This document shows, in pieces, positions 25,120 to 33,345 of a DNA stretch of 35,910 bases. Source of the DNA: Promethearchaeota archaeon (GTDB lineage Archaea > Asgardarchaeota > Lokiarchaeia > Sigyniarchaeales > SOKP01); assembly GCA_016930515.1 (NCBI GenBank), contig JAFGGO010000186.1, positions 1 through 35,910 on the forward strand, written 5' to 3'. The notes under the pieces were generated by a model. It was given only the letters and a program-made list of their open reading frames with translations, ran no database searches and was not told where the DNA came from. Each line of letters starts with the position of its first letter. Position 1 is the stretch's first letter. Made by a program: the position numbers and the translations under genes.

Positions 25120-26169
25120 TTAACGAAAATCCCGGTGAAATTTATTTAAAGAAGAGGTCAAGGACTCAAATCCCGATGTAATGTCCAGTTTGTTCAATGT
25201 ATTTAGCCAAGAATATTTTTCTTTCGATTCGAAATCGTGTAATTCATCGTGATTTTTTATTAATATTGCTTTCGAGTCTATTAATATTGATGGTTCAAGT
25301 AATTTGCTCATACCATTTTCGAGCAACTTCATATTTTGTATCATGCATTCCTGCAGGTCGTCGTAAAACAAGAGTGGAATGTAACTCAACTCGCGCCTGT
25401 TGCAAGAGATTCGATTATCAATTATTTCTGCCTTTGAGGGCGTTTTATTTAGAAAACGCTCTTGTGACAGGTTAAAAACTTCAATATCAACGAGCTCGGG
25501 GAGATAATCAATTTTCTGCTGCACTTTTAACTTTTCTCGATACTTGCTTGATTTTACATTATACATTTTAACCTGTTTGTGCTTTTTATCAATTTCGATC
25601 GATACAACATTCCTTAACATCCTTTCCTTGCAAATGTCGTTAATAATCGAGCAATATTGCGTAGCGGCGCCAATCATATCGCTTCCGTCAAGCCAAGTTC
25701 TTAATACCGTGTGCAAGTATGCCTTCAAGAAAGCTGAAAAGTCCTCTTCAAGTTGGGGCAGATTTCCGTAAATATCCTTAGTAAAGCTCCACCATTGCTC
25801 AACGGCTTTTTGTTTTAAGGAATAATAAAGCGTTTCTTGAGATCTAATTTCCGTGAAATACAACAATTTTTCAAAACCTAATTGCACGAATGGAACGGGA
25901 TTGATGATGGCAATATCAGAATCATTAATGGGAAAATTAATTGGCTCGTTAGGACGAATAATAACAGTAGATTCGCCGTTAAAAACCTTATCAACTCTCA
26001 TCGGCAAGGGCATTATGGGATTGAATTGAACTTGTTTGGCTAAAAACGAGGATAGGGGTTTATTAAAGCTGTTTGGATCAAGAGGAATAATATCAATGAA
26101 GAAAAAGAACGGAGCAGCGTCAGATTTATACGTTTTAAACTTAAATTGCGTTTTTCCCTTGCGAAACAA
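25120..26169 (-). CDS. 349-residue protein of unknown function
   Basis: I do not recognise this protein. It is soluble by composition, with no signal peptide or membrane helix. It reads as a mixed alpha/beta N-terminal part ('FFFFIDIIPLDPNS', 'DSDIAIINPVPFVQLGFEKL'), a helical middle ('LPQLEEDFSAFLKAYLHTVL') and a charged, Cys-containing tail. The frame opens with TTG at 26169 (no ATG is available upstream before a stop) with AAGGA just ahead; the next Met is well inside. It follows the CPBP protease gene on the same strand by 44 bases, so the two may be co-transcribed. Confidence 0.6.
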   Translation of the reverse strand: MFRKGKTQFKFKTYKSDAAPFFFFIDIIPLDPNSFNKPLSSFLAKQVQFNPIMPLPMRVDKVFNGESTVIIRPNEPINFPINDSDIAIINPVPFVQLGFEKLLYFTEIRSQETLYYSLKQKAVEQWWSFTKDIYGNLPQLEEDFSAFLKAYLHTVLRTWLDGSDMIGAATQYCSIINDICKERMLRNVVSIEIDKKHKQVKMYNVKSSKYREKLKVQQKIDYLPELVDIEVFNLSQERFLNKTPSKAEIIDNRISCNRRELSYIPLLFYDDLQECMIQNMKLLENGMSKLLEPSILIDSKAILIKNHDELHDFESKEKYSWLNTLNKLDITSGFESLTSSLNKFHRDFR

Positions 26170-26213
26170 TGAATCCTTACCTTGAGAATATGTTTCAAAT
26201 TAATTATTAATAA

Positions 26214-27275
26214 TCATATCGTAATTAAAAATCCTATGATGAATATAAAAAATCCAATTATCAAATCAAGGAATATACGAAAGTTTTTATCACTCTTTAT
26301 CTCCTTTTCTTTCTGGTCGTTTTTAATGTATTCTTTTAACATTTTCAGACCGGTTAAAACACCTTCCTTTATCCGATCGTATTGAAATATCAATATAATT
26401 AATCCAATTCCTATTAATGGAAAAAATATCACGAGTAATATTTCGATTTGATCCCATCCATTTAAGAAGCACCAAACGATAAGAAGCATTACGATATTGC
26501 TAACAGAGTGAGATAATATGGCAGGAAAGAGCCATTTTTTTCTCAGTGTAAAAAGCGAGAGAATCAATCCGATAATAAATAAAAGAAAGAACCAAATAAG
26601 CGGATAGAAGGGACTAAACCCTATTTGGATGAAATTAATTCGATAATAAAGGACTGAAAAACAAAAAAAATAGCTAGAAATGAAGACGGCGGAAATTTGA
26701 TTAAATTGTTCGCTCCCTCTTTTTACTACGAATCCTCTATAAATTGATTCTTCCGCAAACACGATAGATGCTTGTACGATTATTAATAAAACAAAAAAAA
26801 ATACAAAATTAGTGATAAAGAAATAAGAATTCAATACATTGAAGTTAATTAAAAAATAATGATAAATAAACATATCAGGGAAAAAAATATACATCAAAAA
26901 ATTTAATGGAATAAAAACCAAAAATAACAATAGCATTCCATATAAGAGCTGGTATTTATAATTGCTCTTAGAAAGTTTATAGAGCATAATGTGACTTTTA
27001 AAAGCAGGTATTTTTGGTTTCTTTTTAAATTTCTCTTTATATGAGCTGACATATCTATCTAACAAATAGATCGTTAAAGGTATAACTAAAAACACAATTA
27101 TTGCTCGAAGTGTATAAAATAAAGTTCCAAATATCTCTGGATTTAAAGAAATTGGAATGATTAGCCATTGAAGAATTGATATTATGAAAATTAAGAAAAA
27201 ACAGACGCATATCTCGTATAATAAAAATCTAAACCTGTCTTTACCGAGTTTTCGCTTGGTTTGATTCAGAATCAT
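26214..27275 (-). CDS. CPBP-family intramembrane metalloprotease
   Basis: A 353-residue polytopic membrane protein with about eight helices. The CPBP (CAAX protease/bacteriocin-processing, Rce1-like) motifs are present: 'EESIYRG' (Glu175, Glu176, Arg180) for EExxxR and 'SHSVSN' (His256, Asn260) for HxxxN. These residues coordinate the metal and polarise water in Rce1-type glutamate proteases. Substrates in archaea are mostly unknown; family members process prenylated proteins, bacteriocins or anti-sigma factors. The gene leads a two-gene set with the unknown 349-residue protein, which might be a partner or substrate (inferred from spacing only). ATG start at 27275. Confidence 0.85.
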   Translation of the reverse strand: MILNQTKRKLGKDRFRFLLYEICVCFFLIFIISILQWLIIPISLNPEIFGTLFYTLRAIIVFLVIPLTIYLLDRYVSSYKEKFKKKPKIPAFKSHIMLYKLSKSNYKYQLLYGMLLLFLVFIPLNFLMYIFFPDMFIYHYFLINFNVLNSYFFITNFVFFFVLLIIVQASIVFAEESIYRGFVVKRGSEQFNQISAVFISSYFFCFSVLYYRINFIQIGFSPFYPLIWFFLLFIIGLILSLFTLRKKWLFPAILSHSVSNIVMLLIVWCFLNGWDQIEILLVIFFPLIGIGLIILIFQYDRIKEGVLTGLKMLKEYIKNDQKEKEIKSDKNFRIFLDLIIGFFIFIIGFLITI

Positions 27276-27466
27276 ATATAATTTTGTTTTTTATTTGTTC
27301 TTTAAATTATATTTGCATATATTGTTTAATTTATTAATTTATTGTTCCCTCTTTAATCAAGAATATTTTTCTTAACTATCAAAATAATGCTAAAATTTTT
27401 TATAAAACATTTTTAACCAAAATTCAATTGTCAATACTTTATTATGAAATGATTTTTATTCAAGCA

Positions 27467-27490
27467 CAATCATTCACTATATAATGATTG
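27467..27490. promoter_or_regulatory. Perfect palindrome over the start codon of the TetR gene
   Basis: CAATCATT (27467-27474) and AATGATTG (27483-27490) are perfect 8-bp arms with an 8-bp spacer. The ATG at 27484 lies inside the right arm. A TATA-like TTTTATAAAA lies near 27398-27406. Spacing and symmetry fit a TetR-type operator, and the position suggests autorepression. Confidence 0.65.
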
Positions 27491-28155
27491 AAAGAAAAAA
27501 AAATACACGGGCGAGAGCTCCCGAAAAAAAGAAGAAACAACTCGATAATATATTAGAAGTAGGTAAAGATCTTTTTATTAGATACGGCGCTCAAGGGTTT
27601 AGCTTGAGACAATTAGCGGATAAATTAAACATGGCTAAATCAAACTTATACAATTACGTGGAGTCTAAAAGAGAATTGTGGTTCGCAATCAGATCTAGAT
27701 ATTTTTTTGAATACGAAAAAGGATTTGCGGATATTTTAAAGACTCATGACAGTGATTATGTGGATTTGGGAGTAAAATGGGCGCAATACTTCCTCGATTT
27801 TGCGGCTGCAGATAGAAAACGATTTGAAATGATGTTTTTCATTCGGGCACCATCGTCAAACAAGACAGGGGCCTACGAAAAAAAATACCGCCCGCTCGAT
27901 CCGATAATAAAAGGAATTAACATAACGCTTCGAGCAGTCGAAGAAGGAAAAAATAAAGAAAAAGATCCCGTTGGGCTTTATTATTACATGTATGCGACCT
28001 GTCTAGGTGCGGCTAAAGTCGAAGCTGACCTAAAATTAACATATAAAATCTTGGATCCCTCGATGATCGAAAAAACTGTTCTAAGTAATAAGCATTTTCG
28101 AGATTTTTTTTTAAAAGAATTCAGAACGCGATTAGAAAAAGCGTATATAACATGA
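27484..28155 (+). CDS. TetR/AcrR-family transcriptional regulator
   Basis: A 223-residue regulator. The N-terminal helix-turn-helix is clear: 'NILEVGKDLFIRYGAQGFSL' then 'RQLADKLNMAKSNLYNYVES' and 'KRELWFAIRSRYF', about residues 22-75. The C-terminal helical ligand/dimer domain ('YYYMYATCLGAAKVEADLKL') is too variable to name a ligand. The lysine-rich start (RKKNTRARAPEKKKKQ) is a DNA-contacting tail common in the family. The palindrome over its own start codon suggests autorepression. As a TetR protein it is also a candidate for the ATGAA-N5/6-TTCAT sites near the acyl-CoA synthetase and transporter, because archaeal TetR proteins such as Sulfolobus FadR control fatty-acid genes. That link is speculative, since the two operator types differ. 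Confidence 0.88.
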   Translation: MIERKKNTRARAPEKKKKQLDNILEVGKDLFIRYGAQGFSLRQLADKLNMAKSNLYNYVESKRELWFAIRSRYFFEYEKGFADILKTHDSDYVDLGVKWAQYFLDFAAADRKRFEMMFFIRAPSSNKTGAYEKKYRPLDPIIKGINITLRAVEEGKNKEKDPVGLYYYMYATCLGAAKVEADLKLTYKILDPSMIEKTVLSNKHFRDFFLKEFRTRLEKAYIT

Positions 28156-28200
28156 TTTTAAGCGTATTAAAGTTAATGAAATTTTCTATTTTCGTCACTT

Positions 28201-28220
28201 AATGATAGGTCACGATCATT
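28201..28220. promoter_or_regulatory. AATGAT-N8-ATCATT inverted repeat downstream of the TetR gene
   Basis: Perfect 6-bp arms with the same 8-bp spacer as the palindrome at 27467-27490, but with the half sites in the opposite order. It lies between the TetR gene and the small acidic ORF, directly followed by TTTAAAG, so it may be an operator for the latter. Confidence 0.4.
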
Positions 28221-28335
28221 TAAAGATTAGATTTGATCGAAATAGATAAGAAAGATTTAAATATTTTTTTCAGATAATAGTTTTGAGAAAATTAGATTTT
28301 TTTTTCTTCATCAAAAATGAAAGGAGGAAAGAAAA

Positions 28336-28512
28336 ATGAATAATAAATCAGATAATGGTCCGAGAAGGAATAAAAGATTAATGCTCGTGGATGACGAGGA
28401 CGAATACGACGATATTTATAATTACGACGATGAGGACGAATATATAGACTATCACGAGGATTACGAAGACGATTATTACTATTCGCAAGATATACACGAA
28501 GATAGATATTGA
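28336..28512 (+). CDS. 58-residue Asp/Glu/Tyr-rich acidic protein
   Basis: ATG at 28336 is preceded by a near-ideal Shine-Dalgarno site (GGAGG at 28323-28327, 8-base spacing), the strongest in this part of the window, so the short frame is probably translated. Of 58 residues 22 are Asp or Glu and 10 are Tyr. A basic start (PRRNKR) is followed by 'LMLVDDEDEYDDIYNYDDED' and more acidic-tyrosine repeats. It resembles no family I know. The phrase 'RLMLVDDEDE' looks like the first strand of a response-regulator receiver domain, so a degenerate receiver is one idea, given the broken histidine kinase downstream. DNA mimicry or metal binding is another. It lies 180 bases after the TetR gene with an inverted repeat between them. 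Confidence 0.6.
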   Translation: MNNKSDNGPRRNKRLMLVDDEDEYDDIYNYDDEDEYIDYHEDYEDDYYYSQDIHEDRY

Positions 28513-28610
28513 TGAACTATTTAATATAAGTTGATTGGATGTTCTCATTGATGATCAAGAGAGAGAAATCAATATTCTATTTATTTATAAAATTAAATTC
28601 TTTGTAAGAG

Positions 28611-28832
28611 TTAAATAAGTAATAAATACGAATATTTTGTAAGGTCAAATTTTTCTATTTTAACATCTCTCTTGTTGCTATTCTTATCTATTGAAGCTAA
28701 GTGAGTCTTCAGAACATAGTTACAGCTTGGAAAATAAATATTCATGTAAAAGATCTTTTCAATCTTGTCGTAATCCACATGCATCGTGATTTCGCATAAT
28801 TCGGTTCGTGTTTGGGAAACTTTGAAAAACAT
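28611..28832 (-). CDS. Possible 73-residue protein, unknown
   Basis: A free-standing 73-codon frame with plausible alternation of charged and hydrophobic strands ('CEITMHVDYDKIEKIFYMNI'). There is no Shine-Dalgarno site and no recognised family. It does not overlap another gene, which is the main reason to list it. It could be a fragment, since the next 2.5 kb hold pseudogenes. Confidence 0.3.
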   Translation of the reverse strand: MFFKVSQTRTELCEITMHVDYDKIEKIFYMNIYFPSCNYVLKTHLASIDKNSNKRDVKIEKFDLTKYSYLLLI

Positions 28833-29017
28833 AACTCGTCGAACAACAAAAATTTGTTTATAATAAAGATCAAATTAATAACAAGACTTCATATTTTTAA
28901 ACCTAGTTATTACCTGCAATTAGAGCAATTATTTAAGTGAGGAAAGAATTGGGTGAAATTTCGATATTATATTAACCTAGATCCTCTAAATCTACGATAA
29001 AAGTATTGCAAACTTCA

Positions 29018-29034
29018 AATGAAATCATTTCATT
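29018..29034. other. 17-bp palindrome AATGAAA-TCA-TTTCATT in a gene-free stretch
   Basis: Perfect 7-bp arms around a 3-bp centre. It contains ATGAA-N5-TTCAT, the same arms and spacing as the sites at 9692 and 22607. The 348-base stretch 28833-29180 around it holds no gene I can support. Confidence 0.3.
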
Positions 29035-29180
29035 AGGGAAAGCTTTCTAATCAACCTATTAGTCGATAATAAAAAGTATACTTGTTGTAGATAATAATCA
29101 TTCTATTAATACTTGAAAAATTCTTGTTGATGATTTTTGGATCGAATACTTAAAAGAGAGCAAAATAATTGAGCAAATCG

Positions 29181-30288
29181 TCAAGAGGAGATGTAATTGT
29201 TTAATGTTCCTTGAGCTTCTGGTAAAATTAAGATAAATTTACTTCCCATAGCATGGTATCCTTTTACTATAAGGATTCGCTTACATCTATTACCGATATA
29301 ATGGCCTGTAATATATTAGTTATATCGTGTGCGAATAAGTCCTTGTAAAATTCAGCTCTTTCATATGCCTCCATGTATTTCTTCTCTGATTTTTTTAATT
29401 GTTGTTCCATTTTTTTATACTTGGTAATGTCTTGAACCGTCCCCACCATACGCACTGGTATACCAATCTCGTCATAGGTAACTTCCGCTTGTTCATAAAC
29501 GATACGAATTTTCCCATCCCATATTATTATTTGGTGATCAATACTATAAGGTTTTTTTTGTATAAAGCGTGTTCAACCGATTTTTTTACGAAGTCACGAT
29601 CATCAGGATGCACAAAACTCAAAAAAGCGTCATAGCTTTCTACAAATTCTTGTTTGGGTACATTGAAAATGCGATATATTTCATCGGACCATAATAATTC
29701 GTTTTTAATGATGTCCCAATCCCAATTCCCGATATGGGCAATTCGTTGGGCGTCCGCAAGGCTAGCTTGGCTTTTTTTGAGCACCCGCTCTGCTTTTTTT
29801 GAGCACCGCTCTGCTTTTTTTTCGCTCGCGATATCTCTAAAGATTAAAACAACCCCCATAACATTGTCTATATCATCTATTATGGGGGCTGCGTTGTACG
29901 CCACTGGAATTTAGCGCTTGTCTTTGGTTAGTAAAATCAAGTGGTTGGATTTTCTCAAAATCTTTTTTTCGCGAACAATTCTTGAGATTGAATCTTTTAT
30001 CTGATTTCGAGAGCCCTTCTTAATCACGTTAAAAACTTCTATTGCTGACCTTCCCGTGGCTTCATCTTTTTCCCAACAAGTTAATTTTCCTGCCAAGGGA
30101 TTAATAAATCTGATAATACCATTATTATTTGTAGTTATAACTGCATCACCAATGCTATTGAGCGTGGTGAGCGTGGTGGATAATAGCTCCTTGGATTCTC
30201 TCAATTCAATTGCATATTTTCTAATTGTCGTACTATATTGTTCAAACCATTTTTTCCCCTCAGATATGAATTGCTTCAGATCGTCCAT
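29181..30288 (-). pseudogene. Broken PAS-PAS sensor histidine kinase
   Basis: Read from the ATG at 30288, the frame gives a first PAS domain ('LLSTTLTTLNSIGDAVITTN...') up to 'LILLTKDKR'. There a TAA (29911-29913) stops it in frame; the same frame continues as 'IPVAYNAAPIIDDIDNVMG', the natural next strand. A second PAS follows ('HIGNWDWDIIKNELLWSDEI'). At an A8 run (29552-29559 complement) the frame must shift to continue 'YSIDHQIIIWDGKIRIVYEQ' and 'MRMVGTVQDITKYKK'. The phosphoacceptor region 'FYKDLFAHDITNILQAI' is present. Shortly afterwards the sequence jumps, in another frame, to 'AMGSKFILILPEAQGT', the very end of a kinase ATPase domain, so nearly all of that domain is deleted. A stop, a frameshift and a deletion make it a dead gene even if one of them is a sequencing error. 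Confidence 0.85.
29771..29813. repeat. Tandem duplication of about 21 bp inside the kinase remnant
   Basis: Two adjacent copies of CTTTTTTTGAGCACC(C)GCTCTG, 22 and 21 bases long, differ by one C. On the minus strand they encode a repeated KKAER coiled-coil segment between the two PAS domains. The one-base difference changes the reading of the second unit, which is consistent with slippage. Confidence 0.6.
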
Positions 30289-30654
30289 GAATAATCCTAT
30301 AAGTCAAAATTTTTCTTATTAAAAAAGAAACGATTATTTAAACCTTTATAATCACTAAACAAATATTATTTCGCTTATAAATGTCTCTCTGAGGATGAAA
30401 AGGGACATGAATTTAAGCACGAAATTGAATATGGAAGATTGGTTCTTTTATTACTTTTATTTAGATATTACTTTTCGAATAAAAGGTTTAATTAAGGATT
30501 TAATCGTAAATAAAAAATATACCTTTTAATATGATATTTAGTTATCAACTTTTTTTTATAAAATTCTTTTTGCACTTAATTGATACGATTTTGCTTTCAA
30601 TTACAACGGGATTTTTGGATAAAAAAAATGCAGTATCTTAATATGGCAGTTTTG

Positions 30655-30720
30655 AATTTGATCTTTTTGAGATTTGGAAAGTTTTAGCCGTTTTAAGGCG
30701 CAATCTTTAAGGATCAAATT
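30655..30720. other. 66-bp segment bounded by a perfect 9-bp inverted repeat
   Basis: AATTTGATC (30655-30663) and GATCAAATT (30712-30720) pair perfectly, with a small inner GCC/GGC hairpin near 30687-30699. It lies immediately past the end of the 100-residue ORF (minus strand), in the 438-base gap 30289-30726, which otherwise shows no gene. It could be a 3' structure of that ORF. Confidence 0.3.
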
Positions 30721-30726
30721 ATTTTC

Positions 30727-31029
30727 TCAGATTACAAGGGATTTAAAGGTACAATTTTTGAAGGAAATGTTTTTTATTTTAAAAATAATTATATAACGGA
30801 TTCTTGCGCTAAGATTTCTAAATATTACAGTTTTATTCATGCTATTTGAATAAAAATCTCTCGGTAATTGAGCATTGGAGTCTATTACTAGTGGAATTTT
30901 TGATCCTTTCTTCAAGTTGGAATACAGGGTGGTAATTACATCTCCGCTACCATTTTCTAATGGTAATTTTTTTATAATTGAAGAAAATGAAGATGTTCGT
31001 GAAACTGCCCTTTTACGATCTTTCATCAA
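30727..31029 (-). CDS. Possible 100-residue protein, unknown
   Basis: A 100-codon frame not overlapped by another gene. It begins 'MMKDRKRAVSRTSSFSSIIK', is basic and Ser-rich at the start and Ile/Phe-rich at the end ('RYIIIFKIKNISFKNCTF'). There is no Shine-Dalgarno site, no recognised domain and no signal peptide. It sits between two pseudogenes, so it could itself be a fragment. Confidence 0.35.
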   Translation of the reverse strand: MMKDRKRAVSRTSSFSSIIKKLPLENGSGDVITTLYSNLKKGSKIPLVIDSNAQLPRDFYSNSMNKTVIFRNLSARIRYIIIFKIKNISFKNCTFKSLVI

Positions 31030-31297
31030 TACAAGAATAGTATAGAGATATTTCCGATGTATTATCTCATCCTATCTTTTATAAACCTTTTTTTAAAGTT
31101 TTAAATCTCTAATAAATTGATATTTTATTGAAATTTTTGGTTATTTTGAAAAATTGATTTTTGATATCCGTTATCCTTTTAAAAAAAAAGATTATGACTG
31201 AAATAGCAAAAAAAAAGTAAAATTTTAAAAAAAATCAATAATGTCTATTAAAAATTTCATTTAATTAAACTGAATGAAAAAAAAATAATTATTAATC

Positions 31298-31677
31298 ATG
31301 ATAGAAGCATTACGATTTAAACCTATAACTGATTTTGACAGGGGAACGCTTAATGATCTATTAATTCGAAGTTATAGAGTTTTTTATACGAAAATGACGA
31401 AAATGAACGCCATAAATGGGCAAATTATGATAAGGACGCTTATGATAATCTTGAAACTTAACTAATAGTAAGTACTGAGGACCATCCGTTTTTCATTTCT
31501 GCTCAGAAGATGTATTTATCTTGTGGATTCAAAGAAGTTAGAAGAGGACCGAATCAAAATACGGGCGATCCTTATCCAGAAGAATTGGAAAAAAGAACAA
31601 GGATTATTAAATTAAAAGAAAAAGATTTAAGATTTAGAATTTCGATTTTTTTTTTTTCTTATCTCTATTATCAGTAA
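31298..31677 (+). pseudogene. Broken GNAT-family N-acetyltransferase
   Basis: ATG 31298 starts 'MIEALRFKPITDFDRGTLND' and 'LLIRSYRVFY', a typical N-terminal GNAT segment. The natural continuation 'ENDENERHKWANYDKDAYDN' is in another frame, so a frameshift occurs near 31380-31395. That frame meets a TAA at 31459-31461 and then continues, in frame, with 'VSTEDHPFFISAQKMYLSCG' and 'FKEVRRG', the C-terminal part of a GNAT fold ('H-x-F-x-SAQ-x-x-Y-x-x-x-GF'). The central acetyl-CoA-binding part is missing. The tail overlaps the end of the convergent membrane protein gene. Confidence 0.8.
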
Positions 31678-32997
31678 TAGGATTGCTAAACCACTGGTAA
31701 CGAATGCCAGCACATATAGAATTACAAACAAAGCATCTTGAAGATCTTCTCCGACTCCAAGAATTTCTTGCTCGTAGCCGAAGAGAAATGCGGAATAGAT
31801 GCAAATTATAGCTGTGAGCACGACAAGTGTGATAAGAATAATTTTTCCAAATGCATCTTGGAAGAACCCTCCAGTTTCGTCGAGTTTCTCTGGATGCTTC
31901 ATATATTTCAAATTAGTTATATCGGGTTTTTTGATTTGTAAGGTGCCCAGATCCATGAATTCGCTCGCTTTTATGCGCGTATTATTCACCCAACGTTCGT
32001 GATATATCCCCAGATACAAGAGCGAGATCATGAACGGTACCGCAGCAGACATCCCGAGAATGATGCCGAACCAGAGAAAGGTCGAACCAAACACGTTAGC
32101 TGCGGCAAGTGGATTTTTCATCAATTCCCCAATGCTAGGTGCTTCAGTACTATTCAAGACGAGACATGCCGCAAATTGGTTAGCAAGGTTATAGACTAAG
32201 ACAATCCCAAAAAAGCCCAAGATTTTACTCAGGATTCCGGACCTCAAGTAATACCCCAAGCGAATGGTGTCCTGAAGCTCGTTAATTCGATACGCTTGGG
32301 TGTCTTCTGCAACCCAAAACGTTGGCATGACATATGTCAAGATCAATAACGAGAAGGGACCAATGTATATGGTCATATCAACCATTAATTCTTGTATAAC
32401 CGAATAATAATCTGAAACATACTCCCAGATATATGGGGCAGCGAATTGAGAAATTAAAACGCTCATGCCAATAGAAATAGATAATACTTCCACGACCCTC
32501 TTGACGAATACTTTAATGCTTCTAATCTCGCTTCCAAGGTCCAAATCCATGGGATACGCTTCAAGGTAATAGATATCCTTGGTTCGCAACGGGTATCCAA
32601 GGAGAAACTGTCCGGGTCCAGGCCTTTTTCTCGAAACGGTTTTTCTCAAATATTTTACCATGCTTTTTGAGGCAAACCGTGATCCAATCTCGCCCCACGC
32701 CAATAATGGCACGATCGAAATGGCGAGAAAGAGCAAGGGAACATACCAATAGGGCCATATTGGAAAGTCATCGATACTATACAATTCCGTGCCTAACATT
32801 GAATCATACAGTTTCAAATAGAGTCCAGAGAAATATATAAATTGGATCAAAAAGAGTATCGCGAAAATCGAAAGAAGGACTGCGATGTATTTCTTTGGCA
32901 ATATTACATCAAACTTATCGTCAGCGCTACCCTCACCTAAATGTTTTGGTTTCCTTGTATAAAGGAATTCTATTTTTTCAGAGTTGTTATTAGACAT
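31627..32997 (-). CDS. Polytopic membrane protein of unknown function
   Basis: A 456-residue protein with about eight membrane helices (first near 37-57, then near 88-103, 170-190, 207-227, 250-275, 300-330, 380-402 and 422-445). It has a 30-residue charged cytoplasmic start and a lysine/arginine-rich end (IRKKKNRNSKS). Charged segments between helices ('ASKSMVKYLRKTVSRKRPGP', 'DITNLKYMKHPEKLDETGGF') resemble coupling loops of a multi-subunit membrane protein, but I recognise no family. No partner gene adjoins it. ATG at 32997 with a weak AGGT upstream. The poly-T at the 3' end overlaps the GNAT remnant. Confidence 0.7.
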   Translation of the reverse strand: MSNNNSEKIEFLYTRKPKHLGEGSADDKFDVILPKKYIAVLLSIFAILFLIQFIYFSGLYLKLYDSMLGTELYSIDDFPIWPYWYVPLLFLAISIVPLLAWGEIGSRFASKSMVKYLRKTVSRKRPGPGQFLLGYPLRTKDIYYLEAYPMDLDLGSEIRSIKVFVKRVVEVLSISIGMSVLISQFAAPYIWEYVSDYYSVIQELMVDMTIYIGPFSLLILTYVMPTFWVAEDTQAYRINELQDTIRLGYYLRSGILSKILGFFGIVLVYNLANQFAACLVLNSTEAPSIGELMKNPLAAANVFGSTFLWFGIILGMSAAVPFMISLLYLGIYHERWVNNTRIKASEFMDLGTLQIKKPDITNLKYMKHPEKLDETGGFFQDAFGKIILITLVVLTAIICIYSAFLFGYEQEILGVGEDLQDALFVILYVLAFVTSGLAILLLIIEIRKKKNRNSKS

Positions 32998-33111
32998 GAT
33001 AAAACCTAATGTTGTTTTTGATGTGACATATATAGCAAAAGTTAGTATTTTAATTTATTCCGTGTTAAAATTTTTTTGCTATCAAAATAGAATTGGAATA
33101 AATTATGTCTA

Positions 33112-33255
33112 TTAATTATTAGGTTTAAATCCTATCGTAACTAAATAACCATGATATTTTAAAAATTGAATATCGCTAATCCCGTGTGGTTCTAATATGT
33201 TTCTAATCTCTTCTTCCGTGAAAATTAATTTTTTTAACCTAATTTGAAGATTTTT
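33112..33255 (-). pseudogene. C-terminal scrap resembling a SAM-dependent methyltransferase
   Basis: Minus strand, ending at TAA 33114-33112: 'LIFTEEEIRNILEPHG' then 'ISDIQFLKYHGYLVTIGFKP'. This has the pattern of the last helix and two strands of class I methyltransferases (eei..lle..Gf.di....gyl..ig.kp). A stop codon lies just upstream (about 33256-33258) and no start codon is suitable, so only the end of a gene remains. It occupies most of the interesting part of the 348-base gap 32998-33345. Family assignment is tentative. Confidence 0.4.
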
Positions 33256-33345
33256 TTAATATAAAAATCCTTATTGTTAACCCTTAAATTTATATCTCTC
33301 GTTTTCATTCTATTTTCCAATATATGTTTAAAATAGGTTATTATA

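Noticed and set aside
25150..25163. Match between AGAAGAGGTCAA near 25150 and the right edge of the window
   Set aside because: About 12 bases only, one copy inside a coding region; chance is sufficient.
29181..30288. Three separate small signalling proteins
   Set aside because: The pieces align end to end as one PAS-PAS-kinase; the breaks are a stop codon, a homopolymer shift and a deletion.
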